From NCBI RefSeq assembly GCF_002163715.1, contig NZ_CP015698.1:1240001-1304000 (forward strand): a DNA stretch of 64,000 nucleotides. Direction: 5' to 3'. The notes beneath the pieces were generated by a model. It ran no database searches. It was not told the origin of the DNA and saw only the letters and a list, made by a program, of their open reading frames with translations. This DNA is from Curvibacter sp. AEP1-3. GTDB lineage: Bacteria > Pseudomonadota > Gammaproteobacteria > Burkholderiales > Burkholderiaceae_C. Both the position numbers and the translations under genes were made by a program. This document shows positions 29,525-38,001 of this stretch, piece by piece (the first letter of the stretch is position 1; each line of letters opens with the position of its first letter).

Positions 29525-31981
29525 ATGGACATGAGAGTCAAGCAAAAACAAAAACTGGTCATGATCGGCAACGGCATGGCCGGTGTGCGGACCATTGAAG
29601 AGCTGCTCAAGGTCGCACCGGACCTGTATGACATCACGGTCTTCGGTGCCGAGCCGCACCCCAACTACAACCGCATTTTGCTGAGCCCCGTGTTGGCCGG
29701 TGAGCAGACCTTGGACGAGATCGTGCTCAACTCTTTTGAGTGGTACGCAGAGAACCACATCGCGCTCTACGCCGGAAAAAAAGTGACCGAGGTGGATCGC
29801 GTTAATCGCGTGGTGAAAGCGTCCGACGGCACCGAGGCCGAGTACGACCGCTTGCTCATTTGCACCGGCTCCAACCCCTTCATACTGCCCGTGCCGGGCA
29901 GGGAACTGCAAGGTGTGATCGCCTACCGCGACATTGCCGACACCAACGCCATGATCGAAGCGGCCACCAAATACAAGCACGCCGTCGTCATCGGCGGTGG
30001 CCTGCTGGGCCTGGAAGCTGCCAACGGCCTGATGCTGCGCGGCATGCAGGTGTCTGTGGTGCACGTGATGCCCACCCTGATGGAACGCCAGCTCGACACT
30101 GTGGCCGGTGGCCTGCTGCAAAAGTCGCTGGAAGAGCGCGGCCTGAAGTTCCTGATGGGGGCCCAAACCCAGGAGCTGTTGGGTGGCGAAGACGGTCGCG
30201 TCAAAGCCATCAAGTTCAAAGACGGTACGGAAGTGCCTGCCGACCTCGTCGTCATGGCAGTGGGCATTCGCCCCAACACTGAGCTGGCGCAGAGCATGCG
30301 CCTGCATGTGGACCGCGGCATTGTGGTCACCGACACCATGCAGACTGTGACCGACGCGCGCATCTACAGCGTGGGTGAATGCGCTGCCCATCGCGGCATT
30401 GCTTATGGCCTGGTAGCACCCTTGTTTGAGCAGGCCAAAGTGGCGGCCAACCATCTGGCCGAGTACGGCATCGGCCGCTACCAGGGCTCGCTGACCTCCA
30501 CCAAACTCAAGGTCACCGGCATTGACCTGTTTTCTGCCGGCAACTTCACCGGTGGCGAAGGGTTTGAAGAGATCGTGATGAGCGACCCCTTCGGCGGCGT
30601 CTACAAAAAGCTGGTCATTAAAGACGACAAGCTGGTGGGCGCCTGCATGTACGGCGACACCGTGGACGGTAGCTGGTACTTCAAGCTGCTGCGCGATGGC
30701 CGCAACGTGGCTGACATCCGCGACAAGCTGATGTTCGGCGAGGGTGGCGCGAACATTGGCGACGTGGGACACCAGGGCCAAAACAAAGCAGCCGCCATGG
30801 CCGACAGCGACGAGGTCTGCGGATGCAACGGCGTCACCAAGGGCACGATCTGCAAGGCCATCAAAGAGAAAGGCCTGTTCACCCTGGATGAAGTGAAAAA
30901 GCACACCAAGGCCAGCGCGTCCTGTGGCTCTTGCACCGGCTTGGTGGAGCAAATCATCATGTTCACCGCCGGTGGCGACTACTCTGCCACGCCCAAGAAG
31001 AAGGCCATGTGCGGCTGCACCGACCACAGCCACCAGGAAGTGCGCGATGCCATCTTCCAAGAAAAATACCTCACGATTGCCGCTGTGCAAAAAGGTATGG
31101 GTTGGAAAACGCCCAACGGCTGCTCCAGCTGCCGCCCCGCCTTGAACTACTACCTGATCTCCAGCTGGCCCAAGCTCGCCAAGGATGATCCGCAAAGCCG
31201 TTTCATCAACGAGCGCAGCCACGCCAACATCCAGAAGGACGGCACCTACTCCGTCATCCCGCGCATGTGGGGCGGCGAGACCACGGCCGACGAACTGCGC
31301 CGCATTGCGGACGCGGTGGACAAGTTCAAGATCCCCACCGTCAAGGTTACCGGTGGCCAGCGCATCGACTTGTTGGGCGTCAAGAAAGAAGACCTGCAAG
31401 CCGTGTGGAAAGACATCGGCATGCCTAGCGGCCACGCCTATGCCAAGGCCCTGCGCACCGTGAAGACCTGCGTCGGGTCAGAGTGGTGCCGCATGGGCAC
31501 CCAGGACAGCACCCAGATGGGCAAAGACCTGGAGCGCGCCCATTGGCGCATGTATGCCCCGCACAAGGTGAAGTACGCCGTGTCCGACTGCCCGCGCAAT
31601 TGCGCCGAAGCCGGCATCAAGGACGTGGGCATCATCGGCGTGGACAGCGGCTGGGAGATGTACATCGCCGGCAACGGCGGCATCAAAACCGAAGTGGCGC
31701 ACTTCTTTGTGAAGCTCAAAACCGCAGAAGAAGTGTTGGAGTACACCGGCGCCTTCATGCAGCTCTACCGCAAAGAGGGCTGGTACCTGGAGCGCACGGT
31801 GCACTTTGTGAGCCGGGTAGGCCTGGACTATGTGAAGAAGCGCATCCTCGAAGACGCCGAAGGTCGCAAAGCCCTGAACGAAGAGCTGCTGTTCGCGCTG
31901 GATGGCGAGCCCGACCCGTGGTTCGATTTCCAGGACGCGCAGGTGGACACCCGCCAGTTCGCGCCTGTGGCCGTCGCCTGA
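29525..31981 (+). CDS. nirB: Assimilatory nitrite reductase (NADH), large subunit NirB
   Basis: An 818-residue cytoplasmic siroheme flavoprotein that reduces nitrite to ammonium with NADH. Order: FAD/NAD domain (MIGNGMAGVRTIEELL at the start, VVIGGGLLGLEAANGL at about 157), BFD-type [2Fe-2S] Cys motifs (VCGCNGVTKGTIC and ASCGSC), a second Cys pair region (CGCTDH, GCSSCRP), then the ferredoxin-like and siroheme/[4Fe-4S] domain. The cluster ligands are C649, C655, C689 and C693. The ATG at 29525 follows GGAGAGCACC. The small subunit gene nirD is separated from it by a PilJ-domain gene. Confidence 0.96.
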   Translation: MDMRVKQKQKLVMIGNGMAGVRTIEELLKVAPDLYDITVFGAEPHPNYNRILLSPVLAGEQTLDEIVLNSFEWYAENHIALYAGKKVTEVDRVNRVVKASDGTEAEYDRLLICTGSNPFILPVPGRELQGVIAYRDIADTNAMIEAATKYKHAVVIGGGLLGLEAANGLMLRGMQVSVVHVMPTLMERQLDTVAGGLLQKSLEERGLKFLMGAQTQELLGGEDGRVKAIKFKDGTEVPADLVVMAVGIRPNTELAQSMRLHVDRGIVVTDTMQTVTDARIYSVGECAAHRGIAYGLVAPLFEQAKVAANHLAEYGIGRYQGSLTSTKLKVTGIDLFSAGNFTGGEGFEEIVMSDPFGGVYKKLVIKDDKLVGACMYGDTVDGSWYFKLLRDGRNVADIRDKLMFGEGGANIGDVGHQGQNKAAAMADSDEVCGCNGVTKGTICKAIKEKGLFTLDEVKKHTKASASCGSCTGLVEQIIMFTAGGDYSATPKKKAMCGCTDHSHQEVRDAIFQEKYLTIAAVQKGMGWKTPNGCSSCRPALNYYLISSWPKLAKDDPQSRFINERSHANIQKDGTYSVIPRMWGGETTADELRRIADAVDKFKIPTVKVTGGQRIDLLGVKKEDLQAVWKDIGMPSGHAYAKALRTVKTCVGSEWCRMGTQDSTQMGKDLERAHWRMYAPHKVKYAVSDCPRNCAEAGIKDVGIIGVDSGWEMYIAGNGGIKTEVAHFFVKLKTAEEVLEYTGAFMQLYRKEGWYLERTVHFVSRVGLDYVKKRILEDAEGRKALNEELLFALDGEPDPWFDFQDAQVDTRQFAPVAVA

Positions 31982-31998
31982 GCATGGGAGGAACCGAC

Positions 31999-32793
31999 AT
32001 GCAACGCCGAAATCTGATCACCGTCGCTGCTGCGGGCGCCTTGGCACTGACCCTGCCCGCTGCACACGCACAAGTCGTAGACCTGAGCGATGCCATCAAC
32101 AAAGCCGGTCGCCAGCGCATGCTCAGCCAGCGCATGGGCAAGGCCTGGCTGGCCTTGCTGCTGAGTGTGGAGAAAACCAGCGCCCAGATGGTGCTGGACA
32201 AGTCCATTGCCCTCTTTGACCGGCAATTGGTGGAGCTCAAAGCCTTTGCACCCAACCCCGAGGTGCTGGCCACGTACACCAAGCTGGAAAGCGCCTGGAG
32301 CGACTACAAAACCCTGTTGGTTGGCAAAGCCCCATCCCGCGAGGCCGCAGCAGCCCTGTTGCAGCAGGATGCCAAGGTGCTCGCACTGGCCCACCAGGGC
32401 ACTCAACAGTACGAAGCCGCGCTGGCCAAGCCGGTCGGCAAACTGGTGAACATCGCAGGGCGTCAGCGCATGCTGAGCCAGCGTATGGCCAAGTACTACC
32501 TGGCCACCACCTTACCGGTAGATGCCGCTACCGCGGGCCTGGAAATCAACAAAGCGCGAGGTGAATTCACCGCTGCCATGGTGTTGCTGAAGAATGCACC
32601 GGAAGCCACCGAGCGCATCAAAAACGAGCTGGCTTTGGCCGATGCGCAATGGGTGTTTTTTGACAGCGCGCTAAACAACCTGCAGGAAGGCGCCCAACGC
32701 CCCCGCCCCATGGCCGACGTGTTTCTGGCCAGCGAGAACCTGCTCAGCGTGATGGACCGGGTGACCGGTCTGTACGCCGCTGTCAAGGCTTGA
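31999..32793 (+). CDS. Secreted protein with two PilJ/NarX-type sensor domains
   Basis: A 264-residue protein with a signal peptide (MQRRNLITVAAAGALALTLP, cleavage near AHA-Q) and no further membrane segment, so it is probably periplasmic. It carries two copies of the type IV pili MCP N-terminal (PilJ, PF13675-like) motif: AGRQRMLSQRMGKAWLAL near residue 35 and AGRQRMLSQRMAKYYLAT near 152. The motif resembles the NarX/NarQ P-box helix that binds nitrate. The ATG at 31999 follows GGGAGGAACC. It lies between nirB and nirD, so a nitrate/nitrite-binding role is suggested but not shown. Confidence 0.8.
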   Translation: MQRRNLITVAAAGALALTLPAAHAQVVDLSDAINKAGRQRMLSQRMGKAWLALLLSVEKTSAQMVLDKSIALFDRQLVELKAFAPNPEVLATYTKLESAWSDYKTLLVGKAPSREAAAALLQQDAKVLALAHQGTQQYEAALAKPVGKLVNIAGRQRMLSQRMAKYYLATTLPVDAATAGLEINKARGEFTAAMVLLKNAPEATERIKNELALADAQWVFFDSALNNLQEGAQRPRPMADVFLASENLLSVMDRVTGLYAAVKA

Positions 32794-32802
32794 TTCCATA
32801 CA

Positions 32803-32857
32803 AATTCATGCTGTAGCGCACATTGAATATGCGCGAGCAGCTACTGAAACCATAGCA
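32803..32857 (-). repeat. Interspersed ~50-bp repeat, copy 5 (between the PilJ-domain gene and nirD)
   Basis: On the minus strand it reads TTTGCTATGGTTTCAG, TAGCTGCTCGCGCA, ATTCAATGTGCGCT. It occupies most of the gap upstream of nirD. Confidence 0.7.
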
Positions 32858-32872
32858 AACCGGAAGACCGAC

Positions 32873-33259
32873 ATGACCGAATGGACCCGCATCTGCACCC
32901 TTGAAGACATCCCCGTGCTGGGCTCCCGCCGCGTGGAGCGTGCCACCGGACTGGATGTGGCCGTTTTCCGCAACAGCCAGGACGAAGTGTTTGCCCTGCT
33001 GGACCGCTGCCCGCACAAGGGCGGCCCTCTGTCGCAAGGCATTGTGTTCGGCACCAGCGTGGCCTGCCCCCTGCACAACTGGACCATAGGCCTGTGCGAC
33101 GGCCAGGCCAGCGCGCCCGATGAGGGCTGCACCCCCAAATTCAGCGTCAAGCTGGAGGATGGCGTGGTGTACCTGGATGCCGCTGAGCTGCAAAGTCACG
33201 CCACCGATCTGGTGCGCCCCATCGCCGGACCGAAGAAACGCTCCACCACCGCGGCCTGA
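32873..33259 (+). CDS. nirD: Assimilatory nitrite reductase (NADH), small subunit NirD
   Basis: A 128-residue Rieske-fold protein. The ligand set is complete: CPH (C46, H48) and CPLH (C65, H68), giving C-x-H and C-x2-H with the usual loop between. Several NirD proteins have lost these ligands, so their presence here suggests a functional [2Fe-2S] centre. It partners NirB. The start is an ATG just downstream of a repeat copy; the Shine-Dalgarno is weak (CGGAAGACC). Confidence 0.92.
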   Translation: MTEWTRICTLEDIPVLGSRRVERATGLDVAVFRNSQDEVFALLDRCPHKGGPLSQGIVFGTSVACPLHNWTIGLCDGQASAPDEGCTPKFSVKLEDGVVYLDAAELQSHATDLVRPIAGPKKRSTTAA

Positions 33260-33271
33260 TTGCTGATGGTC

Positions 33272-33379
33272 ATGTTCAAGGAAACCCGCTCCACCTGCCC
33301 ATACTGCGATCTCGCTCCTGTCGCAGCGGATCGCTTTGCGAGCAATGGAAAAAACCTCCGTAGGGGCACATGCAAGTGA
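33272..33379 (+). pseudogene. Echo of the nasA 5' end: 35-residue open frame just upstream of nasA
   Basis: An ATG at 33272 opens MFKETRSTCPYC and then diverges, stopping at 33379, ten bases into nasA. About 31 bases of it (from AAGGAAACCCGC) match the start of nasA at 28 positions, and the three differences are all synonymous third positions. It looks like a truncated duplicate or the scar of an earlier nasA copy. If translated it would be a leader peptide overlapping the nasA start. The 60 bases between the two copies have no gene. Confidence 0.6.
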
Positions 33380-36186
33380 AAGAAACCCGTTCCACCTGCC
33401 CCTACTGCGGTGTGGGCTGTGGCGTCATCATCCAGAGCACGGGGAACCAGATCACCGGCGTCAAGGGCGATCCGCAGCATCCGGCCAACTTCGGCCGGCT
33501 GTGCTCCAAAGGCAGCACCCTGCACCTGACGGCCACCGCCGAAGTCACCCTGCAAACCCGCCTGCTGCAGCCCCTGCAGCGCCTGCAACGCGGTGCCGCG
33601 CCTGAGCCGGTGACATGGGACAGCGCTCTGCACACCGCCACCACGAAGTTTGCCCAAGTGATCCGCGACCACGGGCCGGACGCCGTGGGCTTTTACGTGA
33701 GCGGCCAGTTGCTTACCGAGGACTACTACGTCTTCAACAAACTGGCCAAAGGGCTGATAGGCACCAACAACATCGACACCAACTCCCGCCTGTGCATGAG
33801 CAGCGCAGTGGCGGGCTACAAGAAAACACTGGGTGCCGACTCCCCGCCTGCCAGCTACGAAGACCTCGGGCTGGCCAGCACGCTGTTCATCGCCGGCTCT
33901 AACGCCGCATATGCCCACCCCATCCTGTTCCGCAGGATCGAAGACGCCAAGGCGGCCAACCCCGAGCTGAATATCCTGGTGGTGGATGTGCGCCGCACCG
34001 ACACGGCCGAGGCCGCGGACCTGTTCCTGCAAATCCAGCCCGGCACCGATGTGATGCTGTTCAACGGCATGCTGCACCTCATGCTGTGGGAAGGCTGGAC
34101 GGACGCGGCCTATATGGCCGCCCACACTGAAGGCTTTGACGCGCTCAAAGCCTTGGTGCGCGACTGCACGCCTGACGCGGTGGCTGCGGTCTGCGGCATC
34201 CGCAAGGCTGAGCTGATGGAGGCCACGCGCCTGTTTGCGCAGTCCAGTGCCACCCTCAGCCTGTATTGCATGGGACTGAACCAGTCCAGCGCGGGCACCG
34301 CCAAAAACACCGCCCTCATCAACCTGCACCTGGCTACCGGCCAGATCGGCAAGCCGGGCGCAGGCCCCTTCAGCCTGACGGGCCAACCCAATGCCATGGG
34401 CGGACGCGAAGTGGGTGGTCTGGCCAACCTGCTCTCCGCCCACCGCGACCTGGCCAACCCTGCCCACCGCGCGGAAGTGGCCGCGCTTTGGGGTGTGCCC
34501 ACCGTGCCCGAGAAACCCGGCAAAACCGCGATCGAGATGTTCCAAGCCGCGGCCGATGGCGAGATCAAGGCCCTCTGGATTGCCTGCACGAACCCGGCTC
34601 AGAGCCTGCCCGACCAGGCCACCGTGCGCCGCGCCCTGGAGCGCGCCGAGTTCGTGGTCCTGCAAGAAGCCTTTGCCACCACCGCCACCGCCCGCTACGC
34701 CGACCTGCTGCTGCCAGCCACCACTTGGGGCGAGAAAGAAGGCACGGTCACCAACAGCGAGCGGCGCATCTCCCGAGTGCGCGCCGCAGTCGCGGCACCC
34801 GGCCTGCAAGGCAAGGGCCCGCGCCACGACTGGGCGATTGCTGTGGACTTTGGGCAGCGCTTGGAGTCCGCAATAGGCCGCACTCCCGCCTCGCCAACCC
34901 TGTTCCCTTACCCCACGCCAGAGTCGGTATGGAACGAGCACCGCGAAAGCACCCGGGGCCGGGACCTGGACATCACCGGCATGAGCTACGCGCAGCTGGA
35001 GGCAACTCCGCTGCAATGGCCCATGCCTGAAGGCGCCAGCAGCGGCAAAGTGCGCTTGTATGAGGACGGCGTATTCCCGACGCCCACCGGCCGTGCCCGC
35101 TTTGTGGCCGCGCCCTACACCCCGGTGGCAGAACAACGCGAAGCCCGCTACCCCTTTGCCCTGACCACCGGCCGCCTGCGTGACCAGTGGCACGGCATGA
35201 GCCGCACCGGCACCTTGGGCCGCTTGTTCGGTCATGTGCGCGAGCCTGCCTTGCACGTGCACCCGCAAGACATGGCGCGGCGCTTGATTTCCGAGGGCGA
35301 TCTGGTGCACATCACCAGCAAGCGCGGCTCCATCCTCGCGCCGGTACAGGCCAGCACCGAAGTGGGCCTGAACCAGGTGTTTCTGCCCATGCACTGGGGC
35401 GATGAATTTTTGAGCGGCCAGAGCAACACTGGCGAGCGCTTGGGCGGCGTGAACGTGTTGACCAGCCCCGTGTTCTGCCCCGACTCCAAACAACCCGAGC
35501 TCAAACACGCGGCCGTCAAAGTGCTCAAAACCGACATGCCCTGGGGCCTGGCAGCCTTGGCCTGGTTGCCCTCCGACAAGGTGCTGGCGCGCCGCACCGA
35601 ACTGCAGGCCTTGATGGCGCGCTTTGAGTTCGCCAGCTGCGTACTGTTCGGCAACGATGCAGCTCTAGGTCAAGCCGGGCGCACCGGGGTCATGTTCCGC
35701 GCGGCGGGCAGTGCCCCGCCGGATGAGGCGCTGCTGGCGCAGATCGAGGCACTGTTGGACCTGCACGGGCAAGACGCCGTGCGCTATGCCGACCCCAAGC
35801 GGGGCCAGCGCCGTGTGGTGCGTCTGCAGCGCAGCACCGTGAATGCCACACTGGAGGGCTTTTTGCTCAGTGGCGATACCCAAGCCCGCGACTGGATGGC
35901 TGCCCTGCTGCGCGAAGAGCAACCCGCCCAGAACTACGGCCGCGCCCTATTGGCCGGCGGCGCCCAACCACCCCTGCCCGTGCTCAGCAAAGGCAAAACC
36001 GTCTGCACCTGCTTCAACGTGAGTGACATTGCCATCAGCGACACGCTCTCCCGCTGCAACGGCAGTGACCCCGAGCGCTTGGGTCAACTGCAAAAAGCAC
36101 TGCAATGCGGCACCAACTGTGGCTCCTGCATTCCACAACTGCAACGCATGGTCAGGGCCACCCCGGTAGTTGAGCCCCACGCCTAG
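33370..36186 (+). CDS. nasA: Assimilatory nitrate reductase catalytic subunit NasA
   Basis: A 938-residue bis-MGD molybdoenzyme that reduces nitrate to nitrite in the cytoplasm. The N-terminal [4Fe-4S] ligands are C10, C13, C17 and C45. Mo-bis-MGD segments follow (NSRLCMSSAVAGYK, with C as candidate Mo ligand; LTGQPNAMGGREVGG; TTGRLRDQWHGMSRTG). The C-terminal 60 residues form a BFD-type [2Fe-2S] domain (TVCTCFNVSD and CGTNCGSC). There is no separate NasC-type FAD/NADH subunit nearby, so the electron donor is unclear. It starts near a duplicate of its own 5' end. Confidence 0.95.
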   Translation: MQVKETRSTCPYCGVGCGVIIQSTGNQITGVKGDPQHPANFGRLCSKGSTLHLTATAEVTLQTRLLQPLQRLQRGAAPEPVTWDSALHTATTKFAQVIRDHGPDAVGFYVSGQLLTEDYYVFNKLAKGLIGTNNIDTNSRLCMSSAVAGYKKTLGADSPPASYEDLGLASTLFIAGSNAAYAHPILFRRIEDAKAANPELNILVVDVRRTDTAEAADLFLQIQPGTDVMLFNGMLHLMLWEGWTDAAYMAAHTEGFDALKALVRDCTPDAVAAVCGIRKAELMEATRLFAQSSATLSLYCMGLNQSSAGTAKNTALINLHLATGQIGKPGAGPFSLTGQPNAMGGREVGGLANLLSAHRDLANPAHRAEVAALWGVPTVPEKPGKTAIEMFQAAADGEIKALWIACTNPAQSLPDQATVRRALERAEFVVLQEAFATTATARYADLLLPATTWGEKEGTVTNSERRISRVRAAVAAPGLQGKGPRHDWAIAVDFGQRLESAIGRTPASPTLFPYPTPESVWNEHRESTRGRDLDITGMSYAQLEATPLQWPMPEGASSGKVRLYEDGVFPTPTGRARFVAAPYTPVAEQREARYPFALTTGRLRDQWHGMSRTGTLGRLFGHVREPALHVHPQDMARRLISEGDLVHITSKRGSILAPVQASTEVGLNQVFLPMHWGDEFLSGQSNTGERLGGVNVLTSPVFCPDSKQPELKHAAVKVLKTDMPWGLAALAWLPSDKVLARRTELQALMARFEFASCVLFGNDAALGQAGRTGVMFRAAGSAPPDEALLAQIEALLDLHGQDAVRYADPKRGQRRVVRLQRSTVNATLEGFLLSGDTQARDWMAALLREEQPAQNYGRALLAGGAQPPLPVLSKGKTVCTCFNVSDIAISDTLSRCNGSDPERLGQLQKALQCGTNCGSCIPQLQRMVRATPVVEPHA

Positions 36187-36234
36187 GCATAAGGACATAG
36201 CCGAAAGTTATCAGGCTTCACCGACAATCAGCAG

Positions 36235-37152
36235 ATGGCTATTGGCAACTACATCAAGGAAATCGGTCGCGGCAAAGACGGCGCACGCGCGCTCAACCGC
36301 GAGCAGGCAGCTGACCTGCTAGGCCAAGTGCTGGACGGCACGGTCACCGACCTGGAGGTAGGCGCTTTTTGTCTGGCCATGCGCATCAAGGGGGAAACCG
36401 CCAGTGAGATGGCCGGGTTTCTGGACGCTGTGCGCAGCCGCATGGCCCTGCTGCCCGCCAGCGATTTACCGGTGGTCGTCATCCCCAGTTACAACGGTGC
36501 GCGCAAGCTGCCCCTGCTGACGCCGCTGTTGGCCCTGTTGCTGGCCCGCGAAGGCCTGCCCGTTCTGATCCACGGCACCGCCACCGAAGACAAGCGTGTT
36601 TTTGTGTCAGAAGTGCTCGCAGCTCTCGGAATACATGCGCAGGCAGCTACTGAAAGGATAGCAACCGGCAGCGTGGCGTTTGTGCCTACCGGTACACTGC
36701 TGCCCGGCCTGCAGCGCCTGCTGGATGTGCGCCGCGTGGTGAACCTGCGCAACTCGGCGCACAGCTTGGTCAAGCTCATGAACCCGGTGGACGGCCCTGC
36801 CCTGCTGGTGAGCAGCTACACCCACCCCGAATACGCAGTGTCCATGGCAGACACCTTTGCCTTGGTGCAGGCCCACGCCCTGCTGATCCGCGGCACGGAG
36901 GGCGAGGCTGTGGCCGACGCCCGCCGCACCCCCAAGATGCAAGCTTTTGTGGCGGGCCAAGCGACGGACCTGCAGGCTTACCAGGCTGGTTCATTGACCA
37001 CGCTGCCTGAGCTGCCCACAGCCATAGATGCTGCGAGCACCGCCGCCTACATTCAATCCGTGTTGCAGGGCCACAGCCCCGTTCCGGCACCGATTGCCGA
37101 GCAGGTGGCACACATCCTGCAACTGCACCGAAATTTGCACCGCGCACTATGA
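36235..37152 (+). CDS. ybiB: YbiB/TrpD2-family protein (glycosyl transferase family 3 fold)
   Basis: A 305-residue protein with the anthranilate phosphoribosyltransferase fold: an N-terminal helical domain (1-70, LLGQVLDGTVTDLEVGAF) and an alpha/beta domain. The PRPP-binding GTGGD signature is replaced by SYNGARKLPLLTPL, so it is not a true TrpD. E. coli YbiB binds nucleic acids. Homologues often follow nasA in Burkholderiales. Residues about 126-143 come from an interspersed repeat. It overlaps cobA by four bases. Confidence 0.85.
   Translation: MAIGNYIKEIGRGKDGARALNREQAADLLGQVLDGTVTDLEVGAFCLAMRIKGETASEMAGFLDAVRSRMALLPASDLPVVVIPSYNGARKLPLLTPLLALLLAREGLPVLIHGTATEDKRVFVSEVLAALGIHAQAATERIATGSVAFVPTGTLLPGLQRLLDVRRVVNLRNSAHSLVKLMNPVDGPALLVSSYTHPEYAVSMADTFALVQAHALLIRGTEGEAVADARRTPKMQAFVAGQATDLQAYQAGSLTTLPELPTAIDAASTAAYIQSVLQGHSPVPAPIAEQVAHILQLHRNLHRAL
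36611..36663 (-). repeat. Interspersed ~50-bp repeat, copy 6 (inside ybiB)
   Basis: On the minus strand it reads TTGCTATCCTTTCAG, TAGCTGCCTGCGCA, GTATTCCGAGAGCT. It lies in frame in ybiB and keeps the reading frame open, encoding the ALGIHAQAATERIA stretch. Confidence 0.65.
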
Positions 37153-37946
37153 AAAACCGTCTCCACACCCCGGCTTCCGGCCACGTCACCTTGGTGGGCG
37201 CGGGCCCGGGCGACCCGGAGTTGCTCACGCTCAAAGCCCTGAAAGCCATTCAGCAAGCCACCGTGCTGCTTGTGGACGACTTGGTAAACGACGCTATCGT
37301 GGCCCATGCCAACCCGGCGGCCCGCATCGTCCATGTGGGCAAGCGCGGCGGCTGCAAATCCACCCCCCAGTCTTTCATTGAGCGCCTCATGATCACCGCC
37401 GCCCAGGAAGGCGAAAACGTGGTGCGCCTCAAGGGCGGCGATCCCTTCATCTTCGGCCGTGGCGGCGAAGAGGTGGAACACCTCGAAGAAGCCGGCATCC
37501 GCGTGTCGGTGATCAACGGCATCACCGCCGGGCTGGCTGCGGTCACATCCCTGAACGTGCCCCTGACCCACCGCGAGCATGCCCACGGCGTGGTGTTTGT
37601 GACCGGCCATGCCAAGCCCGGCGACAGCGGCACCGACTGGCCTGCCCTTGCCAAAGCCGCGCGCCAGGCGAAGCTCACGCTGGTGGTCTACATGGGCGTG
37701 AGCGGCGCCTCAGAGATCCAAACCGGCTTGCTGCAAGGCTTGGGAGCTGACACTCCGGTCGCTGTGATTCAGAACGCCAGCCTGCCCCTGCAACGCCACG
37801 CCGTATGCACGCTGGGCGAACTGCAAGCCACCATCATCCGCGAAGGACTTGCTAGCCCCAGTGTGATCGTGGTGGGCGATGTGATGAGCGGCATGCTGGC
37901 CGCTGCAGACCAGAACGACACCCCGGGCGCACTTCAAATGCGCTGA
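37149..37946 (+). CDS. cobA: Uroporphyrinogen-III C-methyltransferase (SUMT)
   Basis: A 265-residue SAM-dependent methylase that makes precorrin-2 for siroheme, the NirB cofactor. Motifs: VGAGPGDPELLTLKA at residue 16, VVRLKGGDPFIFGRGGEE at about 93 and GITAGLAA at about 122. It is a stand-alone methylase, not a CysG fusion, so the dehydrogenase/chelatase must be encoded elsewhere. It overlaps ybiB by four bases, consistent with cofactor supply inside the nitrate operon. Confidence 0.94.
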   Translation: MKNRLHTPASGHVTLVGAGPGDPELLTLKALKAIQQATVLLVDDLVNDAIVAHANPAARIVHVGKRGGCKSTPQSFIERLMITAAQEGENVVRLKGGDPFIFGRGGEEVEHLEEAGIRVSVINGITAGLAAVTSLNVPLTHREHAHGVVFVTGHAKPGDSGTDWPALAKAARQAKLTLVVYMGVSGASEIQTGLLQGLGADTPVAVIQNASLPLQRHAVCTLGELQATIIREGLASPSVIVVGDVMSGMLAAADQNDTPGALQMR

Positions 37947-38001
37947 ACGCGGCATGCAACTTGCGGCAGTCGGCGCATCGCCACCATGCCGGAGTTGCAC
38001 C

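Noticed and set aside
28301..31435. 1,044-codon open frame on the minus strand
   Set aside because: It lies antisense to nrtD and nirB, which have complete family motifs. The translation is low-complexity (His/Gln/Val-rich), as expected for the antisense of GC-rich coding DNA, and shows no domain.
33196..35508. 770-codon open frame on the minus strand
   Set aside because: It is a shadow of nasA and nirD with atypical composition and no motif.
36235..37152. Annotating ybiB as anthranilate phosphoribosyltransferase (trpD)
   Set aside because: The PRPP-binding glycine signature is absent and the gene lies in a nitrate operon, not with trp genes.
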